Notes under the pieces: model-generated
Told to the model about the DNA's origin: nothing
The model's database searches: none
Seen by the model: only the letters and a program-made list of their open reading frames with translations
Part shown: one piece after another, positions 8,354-16,941 of the stretch
How positions within the stretch are numbered: position 1 is the stretch's first letter
Layout: every line of letters starts with the position of its first letter
DNA from: Brevibacterium sediminis
GTDB lineage: Bacteria; Actinomycetota; Actinomycetes; Actinomycetales; Brevibacteriaceae
Reading direction: 5' to 3'
Length of the DNA: 64,000 bases
NCBI RefSeq assembly: GCF_013623905.1
Contig: NZ_JABKDD010000001.1
Span: 62,001-126,000, forward strand
Position numbers and translations under genes: made by a program

Positions 8354-9867
8354 GCCCTACGTCTTCAACTGACAGCACCCTCGTCGACCGCGGTCGAACC
8401 GCGCTTCGGGCCATCATCGACGGCAATTTCGGACAGTGGATCGGCGGCCGCGCCGTCACCGGCACCGGCGACGAGATCGGTCTCATCTCACCGAGCGACG
8501 GAACAGTGATCGGAAGCCTGTCCGCGGCCAGCGTTCAGCAGCTCGATGACACCGTCGCCACAGCGCGCACCGCCTTCAACGAGGCCGACTGGGCAGGAGA
8601 CGCGAAGCTGCGGGCGCGGGTGCTGCGTCGCCTCGCCGACCTCGTCGAAGCCGATGCCGCAGAGATCGCCTACCTCGACGGCATCGAAGCCGGAAAGGTC
8701 GCCCTCGGCAGCGTCGAGGAAGACGTCCCCGATGTCGCCGCGAACCTCAGACTGAGCGCCGACCTCATCTCGCGCGACGACGGACGCTACCTGCAGAATC
8801 CTGACGGTTGGGGCTGGGTGACGAAGGTGCCCAGCGGGGTCGTCGGAGCGATCCTGCCGTGGAACTATCCCGTGGCCATGCTCGGCTGGAAGATCGCCCC
8901 GGCGCTGGCCGCCGGCAATGCGATGGTCGTCAAGACCTCTGAGGATTCGACGCTCAGCGCCCTCCACCTCGCCAGGCTCGCCACCGAGGCGGGGGTGCCC
9001 GACGGCATTCTCAACGTCCTCACCGGCACCGGCTCAGCGATCGGCGCCGCGATGGGTCTGCACAACGACATCGACGTGCTCACCTTCACCGGTTCGGGAC
9101 CCGTCGGCAGGTCCTTCCTCGAGTCCTCGGCCCGGTCGAACCTCAAGAAGGTGTCCCTCGAACTCGGCGGACGGGCCGGTTATATCGTCGACTCCGCACA
9201 GGCCACGGATTTCGAGGCGATCGCCGCCGACATCGCCGGTGCGTCCTTCGGCACCAGCGGCCAGAACTGCACCGCCGCCTCTCGGGTGATCTACGTCGGC
9301 GACGATGACGAGAGGTTCGCCGAGTTCCGCACCGCACTCATCACCGCGACCGAGGCACTCACCGTCGGCGATCCGTTCGACGCCGATACGGACGTCGGCC
9401 CGGTGATCAATGCTCGCGCCCGCGATCGTATCACCGCCTGGGTCGACGAAGCCGTGGAGAAGGGAGCGCGGATCCTCAACACCCGTGCCGACGTCCCCGA
9501 CATCGGCACCTGGTATCCGCCGACCGTCATCGAAGGCGTGCCCGATGCCAGCGAACTCGGCCGTGGAGAGATCTTCGGCCCCGTGACCCAGCTGCTGCGA
9601 CGCACCAATCGCGACGACGCTGTGGACCTCATCAACGGCGAACCCTATGGGCTGGCGTCGAGCGTGTGGTGCGAGGACATCGCCCAAGTGCGGTGGTGGG
9701 CGAGCCGGATCCGCGTGGGCACCCTCGCGGTCAACGGCTACAGCGAAGGCACCGAAGCCACTCCGTTCGGCGGACTGCGACAGTCCGGATTCTGGGGCCG
9801 CGACAACGGCCCGGAAGCCCTGGACACCTATCAGGAAACCATGACCGTCTGGGTGGCCGACACCTGA
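8350..9867 (+). CDS. NAD(P)-dependent aldehyde dehydrogenase
   Basis: A 505-residue ALDH-superfamily enzyme that oxidises an aldehyde to a carboxylate. The nucleophile is Cys307 in GQNCTA and the general base is Glu271 in LELGG. The conserved ILPWNYPV stretch and the GSGPVGR cofactor loop are present, and EIFGPV lies near residue 405. The run KTSEDSTLSALHLARL resembles the PuuC/betaine-aldehyde dehydrogenase branch. The start codon overlaps the stop of the DapA-like gene (ATGA), so the two are translationally coupled and probably act in sequence. Aldehyde substrate unknown. Confidence 0.85.
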   Translation: MSPTSSTDSTLVDRGRTALRAIIDGNFGQWIGGRAVTGTGDEIGLISPSDGTVIGSLSAASVQQLDDTVATARTAFNEADWAGDAKLRARVLRRLADLVEADAAEIAYLDGIEAGKVALGSVEEDVPDVAANLRLSADLISRDDGRYLQNPDGWGWVTKVPSGVVGAILPWNYPVAMLGWKIAPALAAGNAMVVKTSEDSTLSALHLARLATEAGVPDGILNVLTGTGSAIGAAMGLHNDIDVLTFTGSGPVGRSFLESSARSNLKKVSLELGGRAGYIVDSAQATDFEAIAADIAGASFGTSGQNCTAASRVIYVGDDDERFAEFRTALITATEALTVGDPFDADTDVGPVINARARDRITAWVDEAVEKGARILNTRADVPDIGTWYPPTVIEGVPDASELGRGEIFGPVTQLLRRTNRDDAVDLINGEPYGLASSVWCEDIAQVRWWASRIRVGTLAVNGYSEGTEATPFGGLRQSGFWGRDNGPEALDTYQETMTVWVADT

Positions 9868-9908
9868 TCATCGTCTGAGGTTCCGCCGCTGTTCCCATCG
9901 ACGAGGAC

Positions 9909-9914
9909 TATCAT
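9909..9914 (+). promoter_or_regulatory. -10 element, probable leaderless start of the 108-residue unknown
   Basis: TATCAT ends six bases before the ATG at 9921 and no ribosome binding site is present. Confidence 0.45.
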
Positions 9915-9920
9915 GAGTCC

Positions 9921-10247
9921 ATGACCACGGCAGCGGCGGAACTCGAGACCGAGGTGCGCCGTCTGCGCATCCGGATCATCTCCCTGACCACTGCCCAACT
10001 CGACGAGGCGGCCCCACCGGCACCGAGCAGACGTGCAGTCATCCGTGAGGCCCTGGCCGAGTTCTCATGGATCGGCTCCGAGGCCCGGCCGGTCCCAGAA
10101 CTCGGAGATCAGACCCTCGCCGATCAGGTCGTCGTGCTCCTCGAACACGGACTGCGTTCGGCTCGGACACTGCCCGAACCCGATCGCGAGAACCGCATCA
10201 GCGCCCTCACCGAGGCGGTCGTGCGCCTGCGTCGAAACCTGGCCTGA
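9921..10247 (+). CDS. small hypothetical protein, predicted helical
   Basis: A 108-residue protein rich in Leu, Glu, Arg and Ala with no membrane segment. Residues 1-35 (TELETEVRRLRIR-like heptads) could form a coiled coil. I do not recognise a family. The ATG at 9921 is six bases after a TATCAT hexamer and lacks a Shine-Dalgarno, which suggests a leaderless message. It ends 20 bases before the molybdopterin oxidoreductase start and may be cotranscribed with it. Confidence 0.6.
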   Translation: MTTAAAELETEVRRLRIRIISLTTAQLDEAAPPAPSRRAVIREALAEFSWIGSEARPVPELGDQTLADQVVVLLEHGLRSARTLPEPDRENRISALTEAVVRLRRNLA

Positions 10248-10267
10248 GCATGGGGGAGAAGGAGGGC

Positions 10268-11866
10268 ATGGTGGGGAGTACTCAGCGCACGTGGCCCTCT
10301 GTGCTCGCCGGGGTCGTTGCGACACTCATCTATTTCGGCACGGCCGAACTCATCGCCCGCAGCCTGGACGTGGCGTCGGCTCCTGCTCTGCTCATCGGCC
10401 AGGCACTCATCCCGCTGATGCCTACCGTGCTCATCAAGTCCGCGATCGCGGTCTTCGGCACTCACGACAAATTCGCCCTCGTCATCACCATCGTGGCAGG
10501 AGGGGCGGGGTGCGGTGCGATCATCGGGTGGATCGGCGCTCGCCGTCGCGGTCTGGCGCTCGTCCTGCTCATCGGTTTCGGCCTGCTGCCTGCCGTCGTC
10601 GGCTTCAGCTCCGGTGCCGGGCTTGTGGCCACCCTGCCGAGTCTCGGCGGAATCGCCGCCGGGGCCGCAGCCTTCCTCGTCCTCCTTCACGTCGCGACAG
10701 TTCCGGCTCGCACCGGTGGAGGCACTGAGGCTCGCTCCGACGCCGAGGACGCCGGAGCCGACACGCAGCATCGAACTCCGGCCAGGCCGGGTCGACGGGC
10801 CTTCTTCGGGCTGGCCGCGGGACTGAGCGCGGTCGGCATCGCCGCCGTCGCGGCCGGGCAGTCCGCGGCCACACTGGCCCGCAGTGCGGCAGGAACGGTG
10901 ACGAAGCTCGTCCTCCCGCGACCGGCCGCCTCGGCGCCGGAGATTCCCACCGGAGCGGAACTCGACGTGCCCGGACTGACCCCGCTGGTCACGGAGACCC
11001 AGGATTTCTACCGCATCGACACAGCGCTCTTCCCGCCGTCGATCGACGCGGGAACATGGATGCTGCGCGTCCACGGCATGGTCGAGCACGAGTTCACGAT
11101 CACGATGGCCGAACTCCTCGACCTCCCGCTCCAGGAGCACTATGTGACCCTGGCCTGCGTCTCGAACGAGGTCGGCGGCGACCTGGTGGGCAATGCGAAA
11201 TGGCTGGGCTATCCGATCCGGGACCTGCTGGCACGGGCGAAACCGCACTCCGGTGCGGACATGGTGCTCTCGGGCTCCGATGACGGTTTCACCGCCTCCA
11301 CCCCACTCGAAGTGCTCACCGACGATCGCGCGGCCCTGCTGGCCGTGGCCATGAACGGTCATGCTCTGCCACGCGACCACGGATACCCGGCACGCCTGGT
11401 CGTCCCCGGACTCTACGGCTACGTCTCGGCAACGAAATGGGTGACCGATCTCGAAATCACCCGGTTCGCGGACAAAGAGGCATATTGGACGACGCGCGGC
11501 TGGGCCACGCACGGACCCGTGCTGGTGGCCTCGCGCATCGACGTGCCCCGCCCCGGGGCCACTGTCACGCCCAAGAGCGGCGGCCGGGTCGTCACCGCAG
11601 GCATGGCCTGGGCGCAGCACACAGGCATCGAGAAGGTGCAGGTGCGCATCGACAACGGCGACTGGGCGGAAGCGGAACTCAGCGAAGAACTCACCGCCGA
11701 CACCTGGCGCCAGTGGCGATGCGAGCACACGGGACTGAGCACCGGCACGCACACGGTCAGCGTGCGCGCGGTCGACCAGGACGGAAACGTGCAGACCTCG
11801 GAACGCCGGCCCGCCATTCCGGGTGCCGCGACGGGACTCCACGAGCGCCAGTTCACCGTTGAGTGA
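10268..11866 (+). CDS. membrane-anchored molybdopterin-dependent oxidoreductase (sulfite oxidase/YedY family)
   Basis: A 532-residue fusion. The N-terminal 210 residues hold about four membrane helices, then an Arg-rich loop and a further helix near residue 180 (RRAFFGLAAGLSAVG). The second half is a sulfite-oxidase-like Mo domain with the predicted Mo-ligand cysteine in TLACVSNEVGG, then a C-terminal immunoglobulin-like dimerisation domain (GMAWAQHTGIEKVQV onwards). The catalytic part probably faces outside the cytoplasm; the substrate is unknown. GGAGG at 10261-10265 supports the ATG at 10268 or the GTG at 10271; the ATG at 10250 has no ribosome binding site. Confidence 0.85.
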   Translation: MVGSTQRTWPSVLAGVVATLIYFGTAELIARSLDVASAPALLIGQALIPLMPTVLIKSAIAVFGTHDKFALVITIVAGGAGCGAIIGWIGARRRGLALVLLIGFGLLPAVVGFSSGAGLVATLPSLGGIAAGAAAFLVLLHVATVPARTGGGTEARSDAEDAGADTQHRTPARPGRRAFFGLAAGLSAVGIAAVAAGQSAATLARSAAGTVTKLVLPRPAASAPEIPTGAELDVPGLTPLVTETQDFYRIDTALFPPSIDAGTWMLRVHGMVEHEFTITMAELLDLPLQEHYVTLACVSNEVGGDLVGNAKWLGYPIRDLLARAKPHSGADMVLSGSDDGFTASTPLEVLTDDRAALLAVAMNGHALPRDHGYPARLVVPGLYGYVSATKWVTDLEITRFADKEAYWTTRGWATHGPVLVASRIDVPRPGATVTPKSGGRVVTAGMAWAQHTGIEKVQVRIDNGDWAEAELSEELTADTWRQWRCEHTGLSTGTHTVSVRAVDQDGNVQTSERRPAIPGAATGLHERQFTVE

Positions 11867-11982
11867 GCCCGCGCTGCGGAACGGACACGCGCATCGAACC
11901 GACAGGTCGGTCAGACAGTCGTGCCCCGCGTTCCCACCATGCGAACTTGGCGCTGCAGACTCAGGCTTCTCGCGATAACTTG

Positions 11983-11988
11983 TAATCT
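11983..11988 (+). promoter_or_regulatory. -10 hexamer upstream of the symporter operon
   Basis: TAATCT in an AT-richer stretch, about 45 bases before the GTG at 12033; this leaves a leader containing the GAGGTGG site. The -35 box is not clear. Confidence 0.35.
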
Positions 11989-12032
11989 CATTCACATCAT
12001 CTGTATTCCCGCATCACAACGAGGTGGTCAAC

Positions 12033-12239
12033 GTGTTCGGTCTTCCGACGGCGACGGTCGTCATCATCGTCGGCATCCCCGCGATCTGGGTGATCTACAC
12101 CCTCGTCTTCGTCTTCCTCTCCCGCGGTTGGAAGGCCGAGGACATGGCTGAGGATCAGGCCCTGGCGAGAACCGCGAACGGAGCGGACGGACGAGACGGC
12201 GGGGCCGCCTCGGCGAAAGGAAACGGGGGAGCGGCATGA
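12033..12239 (+). CDS. small one-helix membrane protein, probable symporter accessory subunit
   Basis: A 68-residue protein with one hydrophobic helix (about residues 6-30) followed by a charged, Ala/Gly-rich cytoplasmic tail. GAGGTGG at 12021-12027 lies five bases before the GTG at 12033, so I prefer this start over the GTG three codons upstream. The stop overlaps the start of the sodium:solute symporter (ATGA). Small single-helix proteins directly before SSS transporters are a recurring arrangement, and coupling here supports a role as partner or stability factor. That role is inference. Confidence 0.7.
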   Translation: MFGLPTATVVIIVGIPAIWVIYTLVFVFLSRGWKAEDMAEDQALARTANGADGRDGGAASAKGNGGAA

Positions 12240-13774
12240 ACATCGAAACCTGGTTCCTCGTCATCTACTTCCTCGCCATGGCCGGCATCGGCGTGTGGAC
12301 GCTCAAGATAGGTTCGAAGGGCAGCGAGGGATATCTGCTCGGCGGTCGCAGCCTGGGCGCTGCGGTCACGGCTCTGCGCCTGCAGTCGTCGTCGATGTCG
12401 GGGTACATGTTCCTCGGTGCGGGATCGCTGGCGTATACGAAGGGCTACTTCTCTCTGTGGTACGCGATGGGCGACATCGGCGGCGGTGTTCTCAACCTCT
12501 CGATCCTGGGCCGGCGGATGCGCAAGCTCTCCCAGATCCTCGGGTCGCTCACCTCGATCGAATACCTCGAACATCGATATCCGTCGAAGTGGATCCGCGC
12601 GATCGCCGCGCCGGTCGCCCTGTTCTGCATCTTCTTCTATGTGATGAGTCAGTTCATCGCCGGCGGGCGCGGACTCGAGATGGTCACCGGCATTCCGTAT
12701 GCCTGGGCGCTGCTCATCGCCGTCGGCGTCATCGTCTTCTACACCTTTCTCGGCGGCTACCTCGCCGTGGCCTACACCGACTTCGTGCAGGCGATCATCA
12801 TGCTCATCGGCATGGTGTGGATCCTCATCGGATGTCTGCAGGCCGTGGGCGGGTGGACAGCCGGCAACGAGACGGTCGGACAGATCAACCCGAACCTGCT
12901 GACCATGTGGGGACCGGACGGGATCGAATCCGTCCAATGGGGAGTCATCGTCGGCGCCGTCCTCGTCTTCTCTATCGGCTATATGGGCTGGCCGCACGTC
13001 AACGTCAGCCATATGGCGATGAAGCGGCCCTCGGTGGCCAGGCGCGCCAGCCTCTACGCCACCGGCTTCAACCTGCTGTTCATCCCCGCTCCCTACATCG
13101 TCGGCATCATGGCGCTCATCCTGCTGCCGACTCTGGACAATCCGGAGCTCGCGGTCTTCGAAGTCGCAGACACTGTGCTGCCGAACTTCGCCGTAGGCAT
13201 CGTCATGGCAGGAATCATGGCTGCGATCATGTCCACAGCCGACGCTCTGCTGCTGCAGTCGGGCACGATCGCCAGCCAAGATCTGTTCCAACGCTTCTTC
13301 AAGAAGGACATGTCCGACCAGCAGTCCGTCTGGGTCTCCCGGTTCACCGTTCTCGTGCTGGCGATCATCGGCTACTTCGTCGCGGTGAATGATCCGCCGG
13401 CCGTCGCCGAGGTGGTCATCTTCTCGACCACGGTGCTCGGTGCCGCGTTCGTCCCCGTCTACATCGCCGCCGCCTGGTGGAAGAAGGCGAACGTGCCCGG
13501 AGCGATCTGGTCGATGATCGCCGGCACTGTGTCGTCGGTCGTGTGGCAGCTGACAGGACTCGTCGACGTCACCGGAGTCGACCCGATGGGAGTAGGCATC
13601 GTGTGCTCGACCCTGGCCCTCATCCTCGTCTCCCTGGCCACTCAGCGCTCGCATCCGGTGCCTGCCCACGTCCTCGAGGCGATGAAGGAGACCGACAAGA
13701 TCGGCGCGATCCCAGCACACATGCTCACCGGTCAGAACGATTCCCTGGCCGGTCAGGTTCCGAAGGACGTCTGA
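12236..13774 (+). CDS. sodium:solute symporter (SSS family)
   Basis: A 512-residue transporter with about 13 membrane helices. SSS features include the early GGRSLG motif after helix 1, QSSSMSGYMFLG in the first sodium-binding region, and the IMAAIMSTADALLLQ motif near residue 335 that is typical of PutP/PanF-like members. The substrate may be an organic acid, amino acid or vitamin; I cannot choose. It is translationally coupled to the small helix protein upstream, and the next gene starts one base after its stop, so the three genes form an operon. Confidence 0.85.
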   Translation: MNIETWFLVIYFLAMAGIGVWTLKIGSKGSEGYLLGGRSLGAAVTALRLQSSSMSGYMFLGAGSLAYTKGYFSLWYAMGDIGGGVLNLSILGRRMRKLSQILGSLTSIEYLEHRYPSKWIRAIAAPVALFCIFFYVMSQFIAGGRGLEMVTGIPYAWALLIAVGVIVFYTFLGGYLAVAYTDFVQAIIMLIGMVWILIGCLQAVGGWTAGNETVGQINPNLLTMWGPDGIESVQWGVIVGAVLVFSIGYMGWPHVNVSHMAMKRPSVARRASLYATGFNLLFIPAPYIVGIMALILLPTLDNPELAVFEVADTVLPNFAVGIVMAGIMAAIMSTADALLLQSGTIASQDLFQRFFKKDMSDQQSVWVSRFTVLVLAIIGYFVAVNDPPAVAEVVIFSTTVLGAAFVPVYIAAAWWKKANVPGAIWSMIAGTVSSVVWQLTGLVDVTGVDPMGVGIVCSTLALILVSLATQRSHPVPAHVLEAMKETDKIGAIPAHMLTGQNDSLAGQVPKDV

Positions 13775-13775
13775 G

Positions 13776-14360
13776 ATGAGTGCCGAGATCGGAACCGGGC
13801 GCCCGGTCGGCCCGGATCTGCAGACTGAGGATCCGGTGCGGATGGACCCGCACGTCACCGCCGCCGAGGCGCTCGCCGTCTTCCAGCGCAAACTCCCTGA
13901 CGCGCTCGCCGAGGTCCAAGCGGTGCATCATCCGTTCTGGTGGGCCGCCCTCGACGTGCGCACCCGCGGACTCTTCCGTCGGAGCGCATCCGGGCCGGTG
14001 CAGCGGATGGACGTGCTCGTCAACGCCTTGTCGGGCAGGGGTATGATCGCCGACTTCACCCCTCGCGGCGCCACGGCGGGATCATCGGAGTGGTCGAGTC
14101 TGATCGGCGAGCAGTCGGGACCGGTGCCGACTCGGGACGAGGCGGAGCGGACCGCGCGATCATTGGCGCGTGCGAAAGTCGTCAAGACGGTGAAGCTCGG
14201 AATGGGCATCGAGATCGCTCCGGCGGGCGGTCTGCGCGGAGTGCTCAAACCCAACTGGATCGTCTCCGGAGGGAATGCGAAGCATGAGGCCACGATCCTC
14301 GTCGATGGTCTCGATGGGTCTCACTACATTGTGCGGGTGGACAAGGTCGGGCGGAGCTGA
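13776..14360 (+). CDS. hypothetical protein in the symporter operon
   Basis: A 194-residue soluble protein with no signal peptide or membrane segment and no family I recognise. It begins one base after the symporter stop, so it is almost certainly cotranscribed. Visible features are a Trp-containing stretch (HHPFWWAALDV, about residues 48-58) and a C-terminal beta-rich part (LVDGLDGSHYIVRV). An enzyme acting on the imported solute or a regulatory partner are both possible. It is convergent with the VOC gene. Confidence 0.65.
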   Translation: MSAEIGTGRPVGPDLQTEDPVRMDPHVTAAEALAVFQRKLPDALAEVQAVHHPFWWAALDVRTRGLFRRSASGPVQRMDVLVNALSGRGMIADFTPRGATAGSSEWSSLIGEQSGPVPTRDEAERTARSLARAKVVKTVKLGMGIEIAPAGGLRGVLKPNWIVSGGNAKHEATILVDGLDGSHYIVRVDKVGRS

Positions 14361-14389
14361 GGGCTCGGCTGTCAGGTCTGCGGGGATGC

Positions 14390-14821
14390 TCAGCCCCAGT
14401 TCTTCGCGTCCGAGATGCAGAACGGATGACCGGCGGGATCGAGGAGCACGACCCAGGTCTCACCGGGCTGCGGTTCGGCCCGGGTGGCTCCGAGTTCGAC
14501 GCAGCGATCGGCTGCCGCATGGATGTCGTCGGCGGCGAGGTCGAGGTGGAACTGCTTGTGTCCGTCGTCGGGCCAGCTCGGTCTCTGGTAGTCCGGGATC
14601 GTGCCGATGCCCAGTACATGGCTGGGACCGGTGAGCATGGCATAGTTCTCGTCCGAATAGGCGATGGGCCAGCCGAGGACGGAAGAGTAGAACTCTCCGA
14701 GAACGGCAGCGTTCGGGGCGTCAAGAGTGACCATCGCCAGTGTGGCGACGGGTGATGGGGCGGAGTTGTCGGCGGTGGTCGCGGCGGTGTCGGTCTTCTG
14801 TGTTTCGATCATGTCTGACAT
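14390..14821 (-). CDS. VOC (glyoxalase/bleomycin-resistance fold) family protein
   Basis: A 143-residue protein with a variable N-terminal 25 residues followed by one VOC beta-alpha-beta-beta-beta unit pair. It has LGEFYSSVLGWPI, a metal-type histidine in KQFHLDLAADDI, and a C-terminal LLDPAGHPFCI signature. Most short VOC proteins of this type have unknown substrates. The start may be the ATG at 14821 or at 14812. It is divergent from the AraC-type gene with only nine bases between the longest start codons, so at least one of the two true starts is probably internal. Confidence 0.75.
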   Translation of the reverse strand: MSDMIETQKTDTAATTADNSAPSPVATLAMVTLDAPNAAVLGEFYSSVLGWPIAYSDENYAMLTGPSHVLGIGTIPDYQRPSWPDDGHKQFHLDLAADDIHAAADRCVELGATRAEPQPGETWVVLLDPAGHPFCISDAKNWG

Positions 14822-14830
14822 TCTTGTGCC

Positions 14831-15730
14831 ATGGACGACGACGTCACTAGGAAAAATGCGTCAATGCCGCAGCACTTCTTCGGACGTGTGCTCAAGCCGG
14901 GGGAGATGCTCGAGCATGCGCGTTATTCGTCCGTTCGTGTCGTCGCCGAGCGCCTGCGCCCCTTCGTCAAACGCTATTGGGCCGTCGAATGGGATCTGCC
15001 GGAGGGCGAGAGCTATCAGACGGCTACCTTGTCCGAACCGACCATCCACCTGACCTTCGAGTTCGGCGACAGCCGGCGGGCGCACGTGGACGGGCCTGGA
15101 GCATGGGTGACCGGTCCGGTCACCAAACGGCGCTTCGATGTGGGAATCTTCGGGCGCGGCGGAGTCTTCGGCGTGAACTTTCAGCCGGGTGCGACACTGG
15201 CGTTCTCCGAGGAGCAGCCGGTGAGCATCCGTGATTCGACCGTCCCTGCCGAACTGTGGTTTCCGAGGTTGGATGCCGACCTCGGACTCTCCGAGATGTT
15301 TGCGCAGTCGCAGAGTGCCGGGGCGCCCGACTTCAGCGAATTGGCCGCATCGGTGGAAAGCTGGCTGCTGTCCTGGCGGCCGCAGATGACCCCGTCGTTC
15401 GAACGGCTGAAGCGGGTGCTCGACATCCTGTCCGACCCCGAAGTCGTGAGCCTGAAGGTTCTCTCGGAGAGAGCCGATATCGGTGAGCGTACGCTGCAGC
15501 GGATATTCAGCAGCTTCTGCGGAGTCGGGGTGAAGAAGGTCTTGGCCAGGGCACGGATCATCGACGCGGTCGCAGTGATCGACCGCGGGTGGGACGGAAC
15601 TCTGGCCGACCTCGGCGCGCACTTCGGATGGTTCGATCAATCGCACTTCAGCACGGATTTCGTTCGCGTCACCGGTTTCAGCCCTGCCGAGTACGCGCAG
15701 CGGAAGTCCGCGCGGGTCACGCGAGGCTGA
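14831..15730 (+). CDS. AraC-family transcriptional regulator
   Basis: A 299-residue regulator. The N-terminal about 200 residues resemble the sensor domain found in actinobacterial AraC proteins (FGRVLKPGEML, FVKRYWAVEW). The C-terminal double helix-turn-helix occupies about 205-290, with LSERADIGERTLQRIF and the family-typical DLGAHFGWFDQSHFSTDFVRV. An ATG at 14864 (MPQHFFGRV) with AGGAAAA before it is an alternative start and would leave room for a divergent promoter. The last 14 codons are duplicated 6.7 kb away beside mqo; see the repeat entries. Confidence 0.85.
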   Translation: MDDDVTRKNASMPQHFFGRVLKPGEMLEHARYSSVRVVAERLRPFVKRYWAVEWDLPEGESYQTATLSEPTIHLTFEFGDSRRAHVDGPGAWVTGPVTKRRFDVGIFGRGGVFGVNFQPGATLAFSEEQPVSIRDSTVPAELWFPRLDADLGLSEMFAQSQSAGAPDFSELAASVESWLLSWRPQMTPSFERLKRVLDILSDPEVVSLKVLSERADIGERTLQRIFSSFCGVGVKKVLARARIIDAVAVIDRGWDGTLADLGAHFGWFDQSHFSTDFVRVTGFSPAEYAQRKSARVTRG

Positions 15731-15740
15731 CCGGGTTCAG
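15686..15740. repeat. direct repeat copy A (3' end of the AraC gene)
   Basis: This 55-base segment matches 22351-22405 in the same orientation with five differences, and with only three in the first 50 bases. It covers the last AraC codons (AEYAQRKSARVTRG and stop). On the other strand it reads LNPVSLA and stop, close to the C-terminus of the mqo product at copy B (LSPVNFA). The two copies flank the iadA-opp module. Confidence 0.85.
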
Positions 15741-16891
15741 CGTGGCCTCTGATCGAATGTGCTTCTGACCAGCAGCTCGCCCCTGCTGATGGTCGGCCGG
15801 CCCAGTGCGAATCCGTGCTCGATGGAGTGCTCTGCGTCGACGAGCAGCAGATCGGCGTCACCGCCCGGACGGATTCGTCCCTTGCGTGGGAGCTTCAGGG
15901 CGTCTGCAGTGTTGGCGGTGACGAACGAAAGAACCTGCGACAGGGGCAGGCCGCTGGAATCAGCGCACGCCCACACCTGGTCGTACAGGGTCGTCTGGTT
16001 TGCCACCTGGAGTTCCGTCAGACGTCCGTGAGCATCGAACTTCGGCAGGCTGCCGTTGGCGTCCGAGGACAGGGTGAGTCGGTCGAGATGGCCGCCGAAT
16101 TCAACGAACTTCTTCACCGCTTCGACGGTGGACGCTCCGGCGGTCATGTCGACGAAGGCGCCTTTGGCCGCGAGGTCGACCGCCTCGGCGATGAGCTTGT
16201 CATCACGGGTGATGTGGGTGGCATACACGGCGGGCGGGGCAATCGGATAATCGTCGAGGAGACGATGCAGGGGTGCGAGCCGAGTCGAATGCGATCCGAC
16301 GTGGAAGTGAGTGACACCGGCCTTTCCGCTGAGCAGCCCGCCGACATGGCATTGGCTGACGATGTCGGCGAGTTCTTCGATCGTCGGTTGGAACGACCGC
16401 CTTTCGGAGATGGCGATCTCGCCGGCCCCGATCACTTTGTCGATGAGGACGATGTCGTCGGCGACGGAACCGGTGACAGTTCGTGCCGGAAGCTGGTAGC
16501 TGCCGGTGTAGACGAATGTCGTGATGCCCTCTTCCTCGAGCCCTCGTGCTTTGGCAAGGAGGCCGCGGTGAGAGCGGGTGATGGAGTCGGTGCCGAGGCA
16601 GCCGACGACAGTGGTCACTCCTGCGCGGATGATGTCGCCGATGTCGATCTCGGGAGTGCGGGTCGCGTATCCGCCTTCGCCTCCGCCTCCGATGATGTGC
16701 ACATGGGGGTCGATGAAACCGGGCACAGCAGTCAGGCCGTCGGCATCGATGACTGCCGAATCCGGCAACTGCGCGACTATGTCGCGATCCACCTGGCCGA
16801 GGTGGGCGATACGTGAGCCCTCCACGAGGATGTCGCGCACTCCGAGCGGCTCGGGGGCACAGATCTCCGCCCCGCGAATCAGGATGACCAT
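15737..16891 (-). CDS. iadA: isoaspartyl dipeptidase (beta-aspartyl peptidase)
   Basis: An amidohydrolase-superfamily metallopeptidase that cleaves beta-aspartyl dipeptides left from damaged proteins. The 384-residue length fits the family (about 390). Metal-binding His63 and His65 lie in PHVHIIGGGGEGG, and the distal catalytic Asp lies in LTLSSDANGS. By my alignment from memory, the position of the carboxylated lysine in E. coli IadA (VKCAIS) is Glu158 here (GEIAIS), which would be a different metal bridge. It is the last gene of the peptide ABC importer operon, 50 bases after oppF, which suggests that imported isoaspartyl peptides are its substrate. Confidence 0.88.
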   Translation of the reverse strand: MVILIRGAEICAPEPLGVRDILVEGSRIAHLGQVDRDIVAQLPDSAVIDADGLTAVPGFIDPHVHIIGGGGEGGYATRTPEIDIGDIIRAGVTTVVGCLGTDSITRSHRGLLAKARGLEEEGITTFVYTGSYQLPARTVTGSVADDIVLIDKVIGAGEIAISERRSFQPTIEELADIVSQCHVGGLLSGKAGVTHFHVGSHSTRLAPLHRLLDDYPIAPPAVYATHITRDDKLIAEAVDLAAKGAFVDMTAGASTVEAVKKFVEFGGHLDRLTLSSDANGSLPKFDAHGRLTELQVANQTTLYDQVWACADSSGLPLSQVLSFVTANTADALKLPRKGRIRPGGDADLLLVDAEHSIEHGFALGRPTISRGELLVRSTFDQRPR

Positions 16892-16941
16892 GACTCTCGT
16901 GTCCTTTCGATGTCGCTCGGGACCGCCGGCTGCTTGGCAGA

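Noticed and set aside
10124..11995. A 623-codon minus-strand frame opposite the molybdopterin oxidoreductase
   Set aside because: His/Arg/Gly-rich shadow of codon bias in the real gene; no start signal and no recognisable motif.
12155..13891. A 578-codon minus-strand frame opposite the symporter
   Set aside because: Asp/His/Arg-rich shadow frame; the plus strand encodes a coherent 13-helix transporter.
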